Origin: Peptostreptococcus equinus
GTDB lineage: Bacteria; Bacillota; Clostridia; Peptostreptococcales; Peptostreptococcaceae
Assembly: GCF_027125355.1 (NCBI RefSeq)
Contig: NZ_CP114052.1
Coordinates: 1,426,001 to 1,490,000, forward strand
Length of the DNA stretch: 64,000 bases
Direction of reading: 5' to 3'
A program made the position numbers and the translations under genes. Shown one piece after another: positions 9,249 to 16,778 of this stretch (positions are counted from its first letter, which is position 1; the number at the start of each line of letters is the position of its first letter). Below the pieces are notes generated by a model, which was given only the letters and a program-made list of their open reading frames with translations, did not search any database and was not told the origin of the DNA.

Positions 9249-9665
9249 TTAGTAAATAAGAAAATTGGAATTTAACAGATATTTTTTAGGATATTTATAT
9301 AAAAGTTCGTTAATATAAGATATTATGTACTCTTTATCAATTTTTCCTGACCTATACATTGTAATTAAATTTCTGAATTTTTCTAACTCATATTTCTTAG
9401 CATCTTTCTTAAAATAGCCCCATATATGCTCAAATGCGTTAATCACTTGCCCCTTATCCTCATCCATATTTATAGCTTTTTCTGTTAGTACATTCAAATA
9501 TTCTATATCTAAATTATCATTTTTAAGATATTCTCTAATTTCTTTATAAATATTTTGCGATTTACTTAGAACTAAATATTTATTACTTGCCCAAAGTTTT
9601 TGACATCTTTTTCTAACTTCTTTATTTTCAAATTCCTCTAGATTGAGTAGCTTATCTTTACCCAT
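9249..9665 (-). CDS. DUF1722 (YbgA-like) protein
   Basis: A 138-residue protein matching the DUF1722/YbgA domain: an N-terminal KLWASNKYLVLSKSQNIYKEI segment, a central AFEHIWGYFKKDAKKYELEKF, and the terminal NELLYKYPKKYLLNSNFLIY. In other bacteria this domain is found alone or fused to DUF523 and sits near DNA photolyase. Its function is unknown. The next upstream gene on this strand is a ferredoxin-nitroreductase 46 bp away, so the two may be cotranscribed. Confidence 0.75.
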   Translation of the reverse strand: MGKDKLLNLEEFENKEVRKRCQKLWASNKYLVLSKSQNIYKEIREYLKNDNLDIEYLNVLTEKAINMDEDKGQVINAFEHIWGYFKKDAKKYELEKFRNLITMYRSGKIDKEYIISYINELLYKYPKKYLLNSNFLIY

Positions 9666-9710
9666 AATATTAACTCTCTTCCTGCAAAATGATGCACATT
9701 AAGATATAAA

Positions 9711-10484
9711 TTACATATAATTTATATCTGCTTTTTTCTTTTGTACACTTTTTTTATATTTTACATCTGGATATCCTATTACTAAAGTAGCCATTACCTT
9801 TTCATTTTTGCCAAGTTTTAACACTCTTTTCAATTTCTTAGATACACGCGTTGCAAAAGTAAAAAATCCACTATACAATACACCTAAGTCCATTGCTTCT
9901 GCGATTAATGCCATATTTGAAGATGCTATTACTCCATTAACTTCGTTTTTTGCTACTATACAAATAACTATAGGAGCCTTTTTAAAAAAGAAATTTTCAT
10001 CTATTTCCATTTTTCCATATTTATTGCCCGAAATTTTTAATAACTTTTGTAATTTTTTAAATACAGATAGAGAAATATCCTCTATATACCTTTTTTCTTT
10101 GTCTAGTACTATGTAGCGTACATCATCCATGTTTTTAGCGGTAGGAGACCATCTTCCTGCCTCAATTATTTTTTCGATTATATTTTTATCAATTGCATCA
10201 TCCTTAAACTGTCTAACTGTTCTCCTTGAAATTATAGATTCCAATAGTTCATCTGGATTAACTCTACGAAGATTTTCCAGTATATGAGCTGGCTCATAAA
10301 ATCCGCTGATACTTATTGCATCTACTGGACATATTGCACTACAATGTCCACATTTAATGCATTCTTGGCTTAATAATTCTGCTTTTTTATTGGCATTCAA
10401 TATAATATTTGATTCTGGACAGTCTTTTATACACTGTTTGCATGATATACAACTTGCTTTATCTATATTTATTATATGTTTCAT
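9711..10484 (-). CDS. Ferredoxin-nitroreductase fusion protein
   Basis: A 257-residue protein. An N-terminal 2[4Fe-4S] ferredoxin domain has Cys12/15/18/22 and Cys42/45/48/52 in two CxxCxxCxxxCP motifs. A nitroreductase-fold FMN domain (about 82-240) starts ESIISRRTVRQFKDDAID. Such proteins pass ferredoxin-level electrons to FMN for reduction of nitro compounds, quinones or unknown cellular substrates in anaerobes. The tail is basic. It heads a probable two-gene unit with the DUF1722 gene downstream. Confidence 0.88.
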   Translation of the reverse strand: MKHIINIDKASCISCKQCIKDCPESNIILNANKKAELLSQECIKCGHCSAICPVDAISISGFYEPAHILENLRRVNPDELLESIISRRTVRQFKDDAIDKNIIEKIIEAGRWSPTAKNMDDVRYIVLDKEKRYIEDISLSVFKKLQKLLKISGNKYGKMEIDENFFFKKAPIVICIVAKNEVNGVIASSNMALIAEAMDLGVLYSGFFTFATRVSKKLKRVLKLGKNEKVMATLVIGYPDVKYKKSVQKKKADINYM

Positions 10485-10685
10485 TTTGCACCTCTCCCCA
10501 AATAATTTATAAATCTTGCTTAATTATATTAACTATTAAATAACTACATTGATATATTATACCCATATTAATAACCCAAAATTTAAATACCTAGTAATTA
10601 TATCCAAAATTTCTTTTTTATGACCATTAAATACTGTCTGTATGCTATAATATTTAAAATATAATTAACTGAAAAAGGAGCAAGT

Positions 10686-11795
10686 ATGAGTACAAGAAAA
10701 AAAAATTTTAGAGGTTTAAGGCTGTGGCAAAAGTCTCTAATTGTGCTAGTTGGTATTGTCGCAATTATTGCTATTAGTTTTGCAATATTAATTGGATATT
10801 TACACTTTACAGAATTTAAACCTAACAAAGAAATGAGACTTGATATAAATTCAAAGTATAATATTCAGTCCATAGAAATGAACAAAAATCTAAAAGTTAT
10901 GACATGGAATATAGGATATGGCGGATTAGATAAAAATACTGATTTTTTCATGGATGGCGGTAAAAATGTAAAAGCTATTAGTAAAAATTCTGTAAAATCA
11001 AATCTTTATGGAATTTCAAAAGAAATAAATAACATTAATCCAGATTTTGCACTCTTACAAGAAGTTGATAGAAACTCCTCAAGATCTTATGGCATAGATA
11101 ATTTAAAGGAGATAAAAAATAATTCTAATACTTGGGATTATGATAGCACTTTTGCATATAATTACAAAGTAAAGTACATACCTTATCCTATGCCACCACT
11201 AGGCAAGGTTAATAGCGGTATAAATACTCTTAGTAAATATAAAATTAAAGATGCAACACGAGTTAAACTTCCTAACCCTTTTACTTGGCCAACTAGGCTT
11301 GCAAATTTAAAGAGATGTATAAGTATTAATAGAATACCTATTAAATCCAGTGATAAAGAATTAGTACTTATAAATCTACATCTAGAAGCTTATGATTCTG
11401 GAGAAGGAAAAAAAGCACAGACTGCCATGCTAAAAGAATATTTAAATAAAGAAATAAAAAAGGGAAATTATGTAATAGCTGGTGGAGATTTTAATCAAAC
11501 ATTTTCAGATGTCAACGTATCACACTTCAAAAAATTGAAAAATGTTTGGCAGCCACCATTGCTTGAACAAAAAGAATTTGACAACAATTGGGAATTCCTA
11601 ATGGATGCAAAAGAGCCAACTTGCAGAAGTCTTGATAAACCATTATCAAGCTTGGACCCTCAAAAATTCCAATTTTATGCAATAGATGGATTTATAATAT
11701 CGAAAAATATAGAAATTAACAAATTAGAAACTAAAAATCTCAAATTCAAAAACTCTGATCATAATCCTGTAATATTGGATTTTAAATTAAAATAA
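10686..11795 (+). CDS. Membrane-anchored endonuclease/exonuclease/phosphatase family protein
   Basis: A 369-residue protein with a basic N terminus, one membrane helix (about 14-38) and an outward EEP domain. Family landmarks are visible in order: VMTWNIGYGG, LLQEVDRNSSRSYG (metal-binding Glu), INLHLEAYDSG, AGGDFNQTF and the terminal SDHNPVI. EEP proteins cleave phosphodiesters or phosphoesters. The extracellular setting suggests a nuclease or lipid phosphodiesterase rather than a DNA repair enzyme. The start follows AAAAAGGAG. It ends at a terminator at 11801-11840. Confidence 0.85.
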   Translation: MSTRKKNFRGLRLWQKSLIVLVGIVAIIAISFAILIGYLHFTEFKPNKEMRLDINSKYNIQSIEMNKNLKVMTWNIGYGGLDKNTDFFMDGGKNVKAISKNSVKSNLYGISKEINNINPDFALLQEVDRNSSRSYGIDNLKEIKNNSNTWDYDSTFAYNYKVKYIPYPMPPLGKVNSGINTLSKYKIKDATRVKLPNPFTWPTRLANLKRCISINRIPIKSSDKELVLINLHLEAYDSGEGKKAQTAMLKEYLNKEIKKGNYVIAGGDFNQTFSDVNVSHFKKLKNVWQPPLLEQKEFDNNWEFLMDAKEPTCRSLDKPLSSLDPQKFQFYAIDGFIISKNIEINKLETKNLKFKNSDHNPVILDFKLK

Positions 11796-11800
11796 AGAAA

Positions 11801-11840
11801 AAGGCTCTTTCTCAAATAAAATTGATTAAGAGCCTTTTAT
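11801..11840. terminator. Terminator between convergent genes
   Basis: AAGGCTCTT (11801-11809) pairs with AAGAGCCTT (11828-11836), followed by TTAT on the plus strand and preceded by A-rich DNA. Confidence 0.8.
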
Positions 11841-11875
11841 AAAGATATCTTTACTCCAATTCTTTTAATTATTTC

Positions 11876-12355
11876 TTACAAGGTAACTTCTAAATTTCTA
11901 CACCTTAATTCTTTTCCATCTAATTTATACTTTTCTATTTTCTCAATGTTTATATCAACAAAGCCTGCAGATTTATAACAGTAATATGCAGGTATATTAT
12001 TCTCAAATACTGCTAAACTTACTTTTTTAGCATGTAATACCTTCTTAGCATAGTTTAGACCCTCAACAATCATCTTCTTTCCATATCCTTTGCCTCTATA
12101 TTTAGGGTCGACTATAATAAATCCCATTCTTAGCTCATTTATTGTCTTATTTGGATATCTAAATGTGAAAAAACCTATTAAATTTTTATCTTCGTATGCT
12201 GTAAGTGCAATTATACTATCAACTTTATTGAATTTTTCTTCATTAATAGGATAATCTCCCAATATCCCTGCTGTCCATTTATAAAAAGCTTCTTTTTCAT
12301 TAGCCCATTTGAGTATTTTATTGGCATATTCTTTATTGTACTTTTTTAAAATCAT
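11876..12355 (-). CDS. GNAT-family N-acetyltransferase
   Basis: A 159-residue GCN5-related acetyltransferase. Motif A, the acetyl-CoA pyrophosphate loop, is visible as IIVDPKYRGKGYGKKMI, followed by LAVFENNIPAYYCYKSAGF, the usual motif B tail. The N terminus resembles RimJ/RimL-type enzymes that acetylate protein N termini or small amines. The acceptor is unknown. It is the last ordinary chromosomal gene before the mobile region to the right. Confidence 0.85.
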   Translation of the reverse strand: MILKKYNKEYANKILKWANEKEAFYKWTAGILGDYPINEEKFNKVDSIIALTAYEDKNLIGFFTFRYPNKTINELRMGFIIVDPKYRGKGYGKKMIVEGLNYAKKVLHAKKVSLAVFENNIPAYYCYKSAGFVDINIEKIEKYKLDGKELRCRNLEVTL

Positions 12356-12625
12356 AAGACACCTCTAAAATTATTTAAATCACTATATTATAAATTGAAT
12401 ATATTTAAATAACTATAAATAATTTCAAATAACTACAAAATATAGCTATAACAACGCTTACAAATTATAATTCTAATAAAAATATATTTAAATAATAACA
12501 GATTTTGACACACTCGAACACACTTTTTCACACACTTTTTTGAGGTAAATTAACAAATAAACCTTGACTATTTTTTTAAAGTGATATTAAATAAAGATGT
12601 AATAGTTTTACCTATTGAATTTTTC

Positions 12626-12685
12626 ATATTACCCAAAAAAATAGAATGTCCGAATTACTAGACATTCTATTTTATTGGGTAATAT
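12626..12685. repeat. 60-bp inverted repeat in a gene-free stretch
   Basis: The 387-bp stretch 12356-12742 has no gene. It holds this 25-bp-arm hairpin (ATATTACCC outer ends, one mismatch, 10-base loop) and a plus-strand promoter-like TTGACT (12564-12569), 17 bp, TTAAAT. The hairpin could end the antirepressor transcript or be a small element end. No strong T run follows. Confidence 0.5.
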
Positions 12686-12742
12686 TATTCTATGGAGTGT
12701 ATATGTACGATCAATATATAAATAAAAAACGTTTATCAATAT

Positions 12743-13657
12743 TTAAATGAGTTTTCTTTTTAAATTACCTCTGAAATTAATTAACTTTTGATACGTGCAA
12801 GTACCTACTGATGTATTTATACTTATATCATCCGTAACATCACTTAAGAAACCACAATCGACATATATTTTACTTGCTACTATGTTAAGCATGTTGGCAT
12901 AAGGTGTATTATATCCCCTATTATTTGATACATTCTGTATATCCTTAGCTAATTCTATTAACTTTAACTTATCGTAGTCACTAAGACCAGTTACATTAAA
13001 ATATGTCTCTATCTTCTCTAATGATTCTTTAGAGTGTCTAATATGTTTCAATAACCCTATTGTCATTTCTTTGTTGAATGCAAACATATAATTTATTGTA
13101 CCAGGTACGCTTGGGTTATCCCTCTTAAACTTCTTTAATGAATCATTTTCTAACCTGTAACACCAAATATCATTTTTCTTTACTATACTACATATATTTT
13201 CCACAGATGTTTCTAACATTTCTGCTAAGTCTTTAGTAACCAACACTAAATCAGCACCATATCTTTTTACAGTAGGTTTATATTCTGTTGATTTACTAGT
13301 TGGTACTATCTGTTTTTCAGATTTAAAGTAATTATTAACCAATGCTCTTTGTACTGTCCAAGCTAAATCATCAGTAAATGATTTTACCAACATTAAATAT
13401 CCTGTTTCTGTCAATAAAATTAATCCTCTTGGTGGAATTTTAAAGGAACGAATTTCGTACTTTTTAGTATTTTCAACTGTTGCAAGTATATAATCTTCAC
13501 CTTCGATAAAATGTTTCTTATTTTCGCTAAAATTTCTTTTAGCTGTCCCTTTTGGTCTCCCGTGTACATAGTCAATATCTGCAAATGTAACTACCCTTTG
13601 ACCTTTCCACTCTTTTAATGTTATTTCTTGATTATTAATTTTTACTAAATTACTCAT
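12743..13657 (-). CDS. Phage antirepressor (ORF6N / P22 Ant type)
   Basis: A 304-residue protein. Its N terminus is an ORF6N domain: VVTFADIDYVHGRPKGTAKRNFSENKKHFIEGEDYI matches the segment found in phage P22 Ant-like antirepressors, seen here in pieces at residues 19-57. The middle (about 128-190) is a second domain with a helix-turn-helix-like stretch. Such proteins inactivate a prophage repressor. Its RBS AGGAGG is at 13666-13671. The -35 box of an opposing promoter lies between that RBS and the ATG, so its translation may be under antisense control. Confidence 0.8.
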   Translation of the reverse strand: MSNLVKINNQEITLKEWKGQRVVTFADIDYVHGRPKGTAKRNFSENKKHFIEGEDYILATVENTKKYEIRSFKIPPRGLILLTETGYLMLVKSFTDDLAWTVQRALVNNYFKSEKQIVPTSKSTEYKPTVKRYGADLVLVTKDLAEMLETSVENICSIVKKNDIWCYRLENDSLKKFKRDNPSVPGTINYMFAFNKEMTIGLLKHIRHSKESLEKIETYFNVTGLSDYDKLKLIELAKDIQNVSNNRGYNTPYANMLNIVASKIYVDCGFLSDVTDDISINTSVGTCTYQKLINFRGNLKRKLI

Positions 13658-13658
13658 A

Positions 13659-13687
13659 TTACATTCCTCCTAATTTTGTGTTATAAT
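13659..13687 (+). promoter_or_regulatory. Candidate antisense-RNA promoter
   Basis: TTACAT (13659-13664), 17-bp spacer, consensus TATAAT (13682-13687). It overlaps the antirepressor ribosome site and faces the opposite way. Confidence 0.55.
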
Positions 13688-13693
13688 AGGAGT

Positions 13694-13763
13694 AACCATA
13701 GTTTTGTGGTTACTCGTTAGATAGTCGGTGGTTAGTTGTCAGCTTTAGCCGACTATCTTTTTT
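13694..13763 (+). ncRNA. Candidate antisense RNA to the antirepressor leader (Sar-like)
   Basis: A transcript from the promoter at 13659-13687 would be about 70 nt. It would fold into a small 5' hairpin (AACCA/TGGTT) and a strong 10-bp stem AGATAGTCGG/CCGACTATCT (13719-13758) followed by six T, a good terminator. It covers the whole gap between the RHH gene and the antirepressor gene and stops at the RHH stop codon. Phage P22 sar RNA has the same size, place and direction relative to arc and ant. Transcription is not shown. Confidence 0.5.
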
Positions 13764-13941
13764 ATTTAATATATTTATTCAATTCTAGTATGCCTCTTCT
13801 AATCCCTTCCATTTTACTTATTTTTTCCTGTTCACAATACCTATTTAATGTATTATTGGTATCCTCATCCATTCTCACAGCCGTTCTATAAGGTTTAGGA
13901 TTATCCGTAGGTCTTCCCATTTTCTTTTTAGGTTTATCCAT
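13762..13941 (-). CDS. Small ribbon-helix-helix DNA-binding protein (CopG/Arc-like)
   Basis: A 59-residue protein with a basic N-terminal arm (MDKPKKKMGRP) and an RHH core: the strand YRTAVRMDED, helix TNNTLNRYCEQE, turn KISK and second helix MEGIRRGILELNKYI. RHH proteins bind DNA as dimers through the strand and often repress their own promoter. The ATG follows AGGTGAT. Upstream, inverted arms CTTACCGC (13961-13968) and GCGGTAAG (13994-14001) are candidate operators. It lies directly before the antirepressor gene, like Arc before Ant in P22. Confidence 0.75.
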   Translation of the reverse strand: MDKPKKKMGRPTDNPKPYRTAVRMDEDTNNTLNRYCEQEKISKMEGIRRGILELNKYIK

Positions 13942-13949
13942 ATCACCTG

Positions 13950-14060
13950 TTGACCTTTCTCTTACCGCTATGATATAATCAATTCACAAGGTGGCGGTAA
14001 GTCCACCAAGCAAATTTTTGTGTTTGCTCTACTATTTATTTAGTAGAGCTTTTATTTTTT
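13950..14060 (+). ncRNA. Second candidate small RNA, divergent from the RHH gene
   Basis: A plus-strand promoter TTGACC (13950-13955), 18 bp, TATAAT (13974-13979) lies between the RHH start and the arms CTTACCGC/GCGGTAAG. A transcript from about 13986 would form GGTGG/CCACC and AGCAAA/TTTGCT hairpins and end at GCTCTAC/GTAGAGC (14026-14049) followed by TTTTATTTTTT. The terminal stem also encodes the end of the 46-residue protein on the other strand, so the T run may simply reflect Lys codons. Confidence 0.35.
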
Positions 14061-14172
14061 CTATGGCTTCTGCTAAGTCTTTTGATTCTTCTACCATTTC
14101 CAAAATCTTTCTCGTCTGATTTTCTTCTGCTACTTCTTTCAGTAATTCTCCTATGTTCATATCTTCTTCCAT
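14032..14172 (-). CDS. Small acidic coiled-coil-like protein
   Basis: A 46-residue open frame, MEEDMNIGELLKEVAEENQT at its start, rich in Glu and Lys with leucine-like heptads. It has a strong ribosome site AAAGGAG and a consensus-like promoter at 14231-14259. It is the first gene of the unit that continues to the RHH protein. I do not recognise a family. Confidence 0.6.
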   Translation of the reverse strand: MEEDMNIGELLKEVAEENQTRKILEMVEESKDLAEAIEKIKALLNK

Positions 14173-14230
14173 TTTGCTCTCCTTTCTCGTCTTACCCCGT
14201 TACTCGCTTGGTTTCCCTTGCTGTAATTAT

Positions 14231-14259
14231 ATTATATATTTTTGGTCGCCATAAGTCAA
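14231..14259 (-). promoter_or_regulatory. Promoter of the small-protein/RHH/antirepressor unit
   Basis: Minus-strand TTGACT (14254-14259), 17-bp spacer, TATAAT (14231-14236). A weak G-U-containing hairpin with T run (about 14281-14310) just upstream ends the toxin transcript. Confidence 0.75.
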
Positions 14260-14340
14260 GTGCTTTTTAAAAAAATTCAAAAAATAAAGAACCAGTTTTA
14301 CCTAGTCCTTCGTTTTTGAAAGTATATATTATATGTACAT

Positions 14341-14691
14341 TTATTCTAATCTAAAAAAATATTTAAAGTATTCTTCAAATCTTTTAATATCATCACTATC
14401 CAATTTATATATCTGTTTTTTTATAACTCTACTTTTATCTACTTCTCTTATTTTACGTACTTTAATAAATGCCTTGTTATAGGTAGGGTTAGTTTGATAC
14501 TTAGTACAATCTATAGTCAGTCCACCTCTATACTTTGTGCCCGTTTTTTTACTTGTTATAGGTGCAACTAATAATGTTTTATCTTTCGAGGCTATTTTAC
14601 TTAAAACTAAAGCATAATGTTTCCCAGAAATTTCACCTCCAACATTTTGTTTAAAGTCAACTAAATAAACTCCATAAATTTCTATACCCAT
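14341..14691 (-). CDS. Type III toxin-antitoxin endoribonuclease toxin (MazF-fold, CptN/ToxN-like)
   Basis: A 116-residue protein of the PemK/MazF fold: N-terminal EIYGVYLVDFKQNVGGEISGKH, then YALVLSKIASKDKTLLVAPI, a TSKK loop and the KAFIKVRKIREVDKSRVIKK strand-helix. This fold is shared by MazF toxins and the type III toxins ToxN, CptN and TenpN. Directly upstream there is no protein antitoxin. Instead two 40-nt RNA repeats and a terminator are present, the diagnostic layout of type III systems. It should cleave mRNA, and its own antitoxin precursor, unless bound by the repeat RNA. Confidence 0.75.
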   Translation of the reverse strand: MGIEIYGVYLVDFKQNVGGEISGKHYALVLSKIASKDKTLLVAPITSKKTGTKYRGGLTIDCTKYQTNPTYNKAFIKVRKIREVDKSRVIKKQIYKLDSDDIKRFEEYFKYFFRLE

Positions 14692-14708
14692 AAATACTCT
14701 TTCTCCCT

Positions 14709-14815
14709 AAAAAAATTGAGCATATCCTGCTGAATATGCCCCTCGGATATCCTTAACTAATAAGGCTTTTTCCTCCGTTATGCACCGTATCCTTAACTGA
14801 TAAGGCTTTTGATGT
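14709..14815 (-). ncRNA. Type III antitoxin RNA: two 40-nt repeats
   Basis: Read on the minus strand, a 23-nt block AAAAGCCTTAT[C/T]AGTTAAGGATA occurs twice (14788-14810 and 14748-14770) with a period of exactly 40 nt. Within each block CCTTA..TAAGG can pair. The array is followed by the stem GCATAT/ATATGC (14720-14739) and seven T, a terminator placed between antitoxin and toxin as in ToxIN. The short repeat number resembles CptI more than ToxI. Processing is not shown. Confidence 0.7.
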
Positions 14816-14821
14816 ATAACT

Positions 14822-14850
14822 ATATTAACATAACTCAATATGTATGTCAA
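14822..14850 (-). promoter_or_regulatory. Type III TA promoter
   Basis: Minus-strand TTGACA (14845-14850), 17-bp spacer, TAATAT (14822-14827); strong, as expected for an antitoxin made in excess. Confidence 0.8.
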
Positions 14851-14878
14851 TAAAAATAAGGGTAGCATATAGCTACCC
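14851..14878 (-). terminator. Terminator of the tail-sheath/lysin chimera
   Basis: GGGTAGC/GCTACCC stem (14860-14878) followed on the minus strand by TTATTTTTATT. Confidence 0.85.
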
Positions 14879-14886
14879 TCTTTTAA

Positions 14887-15552
14887 TTACAACAAATAAC
14901 CCTCACTATTAAATTTATATTTTTTACCATCGATTGTCTGTTCGCCAGTAAGCATATATCCATTCTTGTTGAAGTAGAACCAATGTTTGTTATACTGCAA
15001 CCAACCAACAGCCATTTCGCCCTCGTCAGGCTTCATGTAGAACCACTTTGTCCCTGATTTAAGCCAGCCTACCTTTTTCTTTCCGTCGATATAGTAATAC
15101 CACTTGCCATTTTCTTGTACCCAGCCTTTTTTAGTTGATACTGATGTTTTTTGATTACTTACTTCTACAGCAACGCTAGGGTTCTCTACCTCGTCTGTAG
15201 CGTCTGGCATACACATATAATTGAATTCGTAACCTTCGCACTCTTCAAGTGCCTTATCAAGCGTAAATGTTTCATTTACAATGCATACAATCACTTTAGA
15301 TGGTGTATAAGCTCTAGCTTCTAAATTGTTTACTCCTACTTTTATATCTTGAACATTTCCTATAAAAGCGTCTTTTATGTATTGAAGATTAGTAGGTGTG
15401 TACTCTTCTTTTACATCTTCAATAGACAAATATTCATGAATTCCCGACAAAGTAGTTTCCTTCAAAATTAAAAGGACTACTCCAGTAGTAGCCCCTTCTA
15501 AATCTCTATTTTTAGCTTCCATAAAGCTAATTTTTAGTTCTGGTATTCCCAT
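14887..15552 (-). CDS. Chimera: phage tail-sheath N terminus fused to lysin cell-wall-binding repeats
   Basis: A 221-residue open frame with two unrelated halves. Residues 1 to about 125 (GIPELKISFMEAKNRDLEG, TTGVVLLILKETTLSG) look like the N-terminal domain of a contractile-phage tail sheath protein. From about 140 come choline/glucan-binding-type repeats with GWVQENGKWYYYIDGKKKVG, GWLKSGTKWFYM and GWLQYNKHWFYFNKNG, which belong on an endolysin C terminus. The simplest view is a large in-frame deletion of a prophage, from the sheath gene to the lysin gene. A functional product is doubtful, though the frame and RBS are intact. Confidence 0.75.
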   Translation of the reverse strand: MGIPELKISFMEAKNRDLEGATTGVVLLILKETTLSGIHEYLSIEDVKEEYTPTNLQYIKDAFIGNVQDIKVGVNNLEARAYTPSKVIVCIVNETFTLDKALEECEGYEFNYMCMPDATDEVENPSVAVEVSNQKTSVSTKKGWVQENGKWYYYIDGKKKVGWLKSGTKWFYMKPDEGEMAVGWLQYNKHWFYFNKNGYMLTGEQTIDGKKYKFNSEGYLL

Positions 15553-15553
15553 T

Positions 15554-15765
15554 CTATACCTCTCTTTCCACTCTTATTTCTTCAAGAAGTGCTACATCAA
15601 CACTTCCCATAGTATCTCTATCGTGTACATCAAAGTACACTTGTTCTGCATATGACAAGTTGAAAGTATAATTAAGCCAATAGCCTATATCGTCTCTCAT
15701 GATATTGTCAGTAATATCTTGTATATGTAGATATCTTTTTCCTACTACAATACTTCTTACCTTTT
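15554..15765 (-). pseudogene. 3' fragment of a phage tail-terminator-like gene
   Basis: An open frame enters from within the terminase gene's end, in a different frame, and runs to a TAG at 15554-15556. The end from the internal ATG at 15700 has 48 codons with MRDDIGYWLNYTFNLSYAEQ and LLEEIRVEREV. It lies directly before the sheath gene, the place of tail completion genes in contractile phages. The 5' part has been lost in a deletion that joined it to terminase. Confidence 0.5.
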
Positions 15766-16778
15766 ATTCCATACCCTCTAAGCTCATCAATTGACTTAGG
15801 CTCTGCACTATCAAATAATGTTAAGGTTGTATCATACTTCTTAGTTTTAATCATATCTGCTAATTTTCTATTAGATATTTTTACACCATACAATTCATCA
15901 AATATATATAACTTCCTTCTAGTCTTATCATAGTGCATACGAACAAAAGCTAGCGGGTCAGTTGCATAGCCAAAGTCACAACCTTGCTTTATGTTGTCAA
16001 AATTAGCTATTTGCTCATTTGTTATCTCTTCAAATTCAAGGTTATCAAATGGTATGACACCAAGTCCAATCGCTTTGCCCAAATATTCCCAATCGTATTT
16101 AAGTGGCTTAGTAGCTTTAATATGTTCTGCTTCTTCAACAAATTGTTTAGATATGTAATGATTATCTAAATAAGTAGAATGATATACTCTAGTATTTGCA
16201 GGTAAAATTGCACTTTCATACTTCACATTAACCCATGATTGCCTCATCTTAGGAGGGTTATACGAAAAGAATATTTTATATTGAAGTCCAGTAGGCAACT
16301 CTGCTCTAAGAATAGAGTTAGTTATCATACTAACTTCATCTTCCGTCTTAAACTCTGCTAGTTCTTCTACCCATAGCCTTGTAATAGGATACTTACTTAC
16401 TTTGATAGACTTAATCTTGCTAGGGTCATCAGCACCTCTGAATATTATTGAATTACCTCTAGGCTTATAGGTAATCTTCATTGGGCTTACCCTGTATTCG
16501 AACTTATCTTCAAGCCCTAGCTGTTCTATAGCCTCTTTAAGCTGTTCATAACAAGATTCCATTAAAGTGTTAGCAACTCTTCGGACACATAGTACAGTAA
16601 TAGGTTGTTCTACCACATCCATAACTAAGCCTTGTGCAAGAACTGATGACTTACCAGACCCTCTACCACCTTTTAATACATAGTAGAGTATATCTGTATT
16701 TCTTCTATCTCTCCAAAACCCATAGAAATGAGGTATTACAACATCTTTTAGGCTAATAACCTTTTTGTTAGATATCAT
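15708..16778 (-). CDS. Phage terminase large subunit (PBSX type), C-terminally truncated
   Basis: A 356-residue frame. The ATPase part is intact: Walker A GGRGSGKS at 37-44, Walker B region TRLWVEELAEFKTEDEV, coupling motif FFSYNPP. The nuclease part begins (GCDFGYATDPLAF, then LFDSAEPKSIDELR) but after about residue 340 the sequence runs out of frame into another phage gene, so the last catalytic acid and C terminus are missing. It cannot package DNA. The start overlaps the end of the terminase small-subunit remnant by 11 bp, the usual terS-terL arrangement. Confidence 0.85.
   Translation of the reverse strand: MISNKKVISLKDVVIPHFYGFWRDRRNTDILYYVLKGGRGSGKSSVLAQGLVMDVVEQPITVLCVRRVANTLMESCYEQLKEAIEQLGLEDKFEYRVSPMKITYKPRGNSIIFRGADDPSKIKSIKVSKYPITRLWVEELAEFKTEDEVSMITNSILRAELPTGLQYKIFFSYNPPKMRQSWVNVKYESAILPANTRVYHSTYLDNHYISKQFVEEAEHIKATKPLKYDWEYLGKAIGLGVIPFDNLEFEEITNEQIANFDNIKQGCDFGYATDPLAFVRMHYDKTRRKLYIFDELYGVKISNRKLADMIKTKKYDTTLTLFDSAEPKSIDELRGYGIKGKKYCSRKKISTYTRYY

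Noticed and set aside
14082..14270. A 62-codon hydrophobic plus-strand frame
   Set aside because: It is the complement of the 46-residue minus-strand gene and its promoter region; Ser/Leu-rich composition comes from the opposite strand's Glu/Lys codons.
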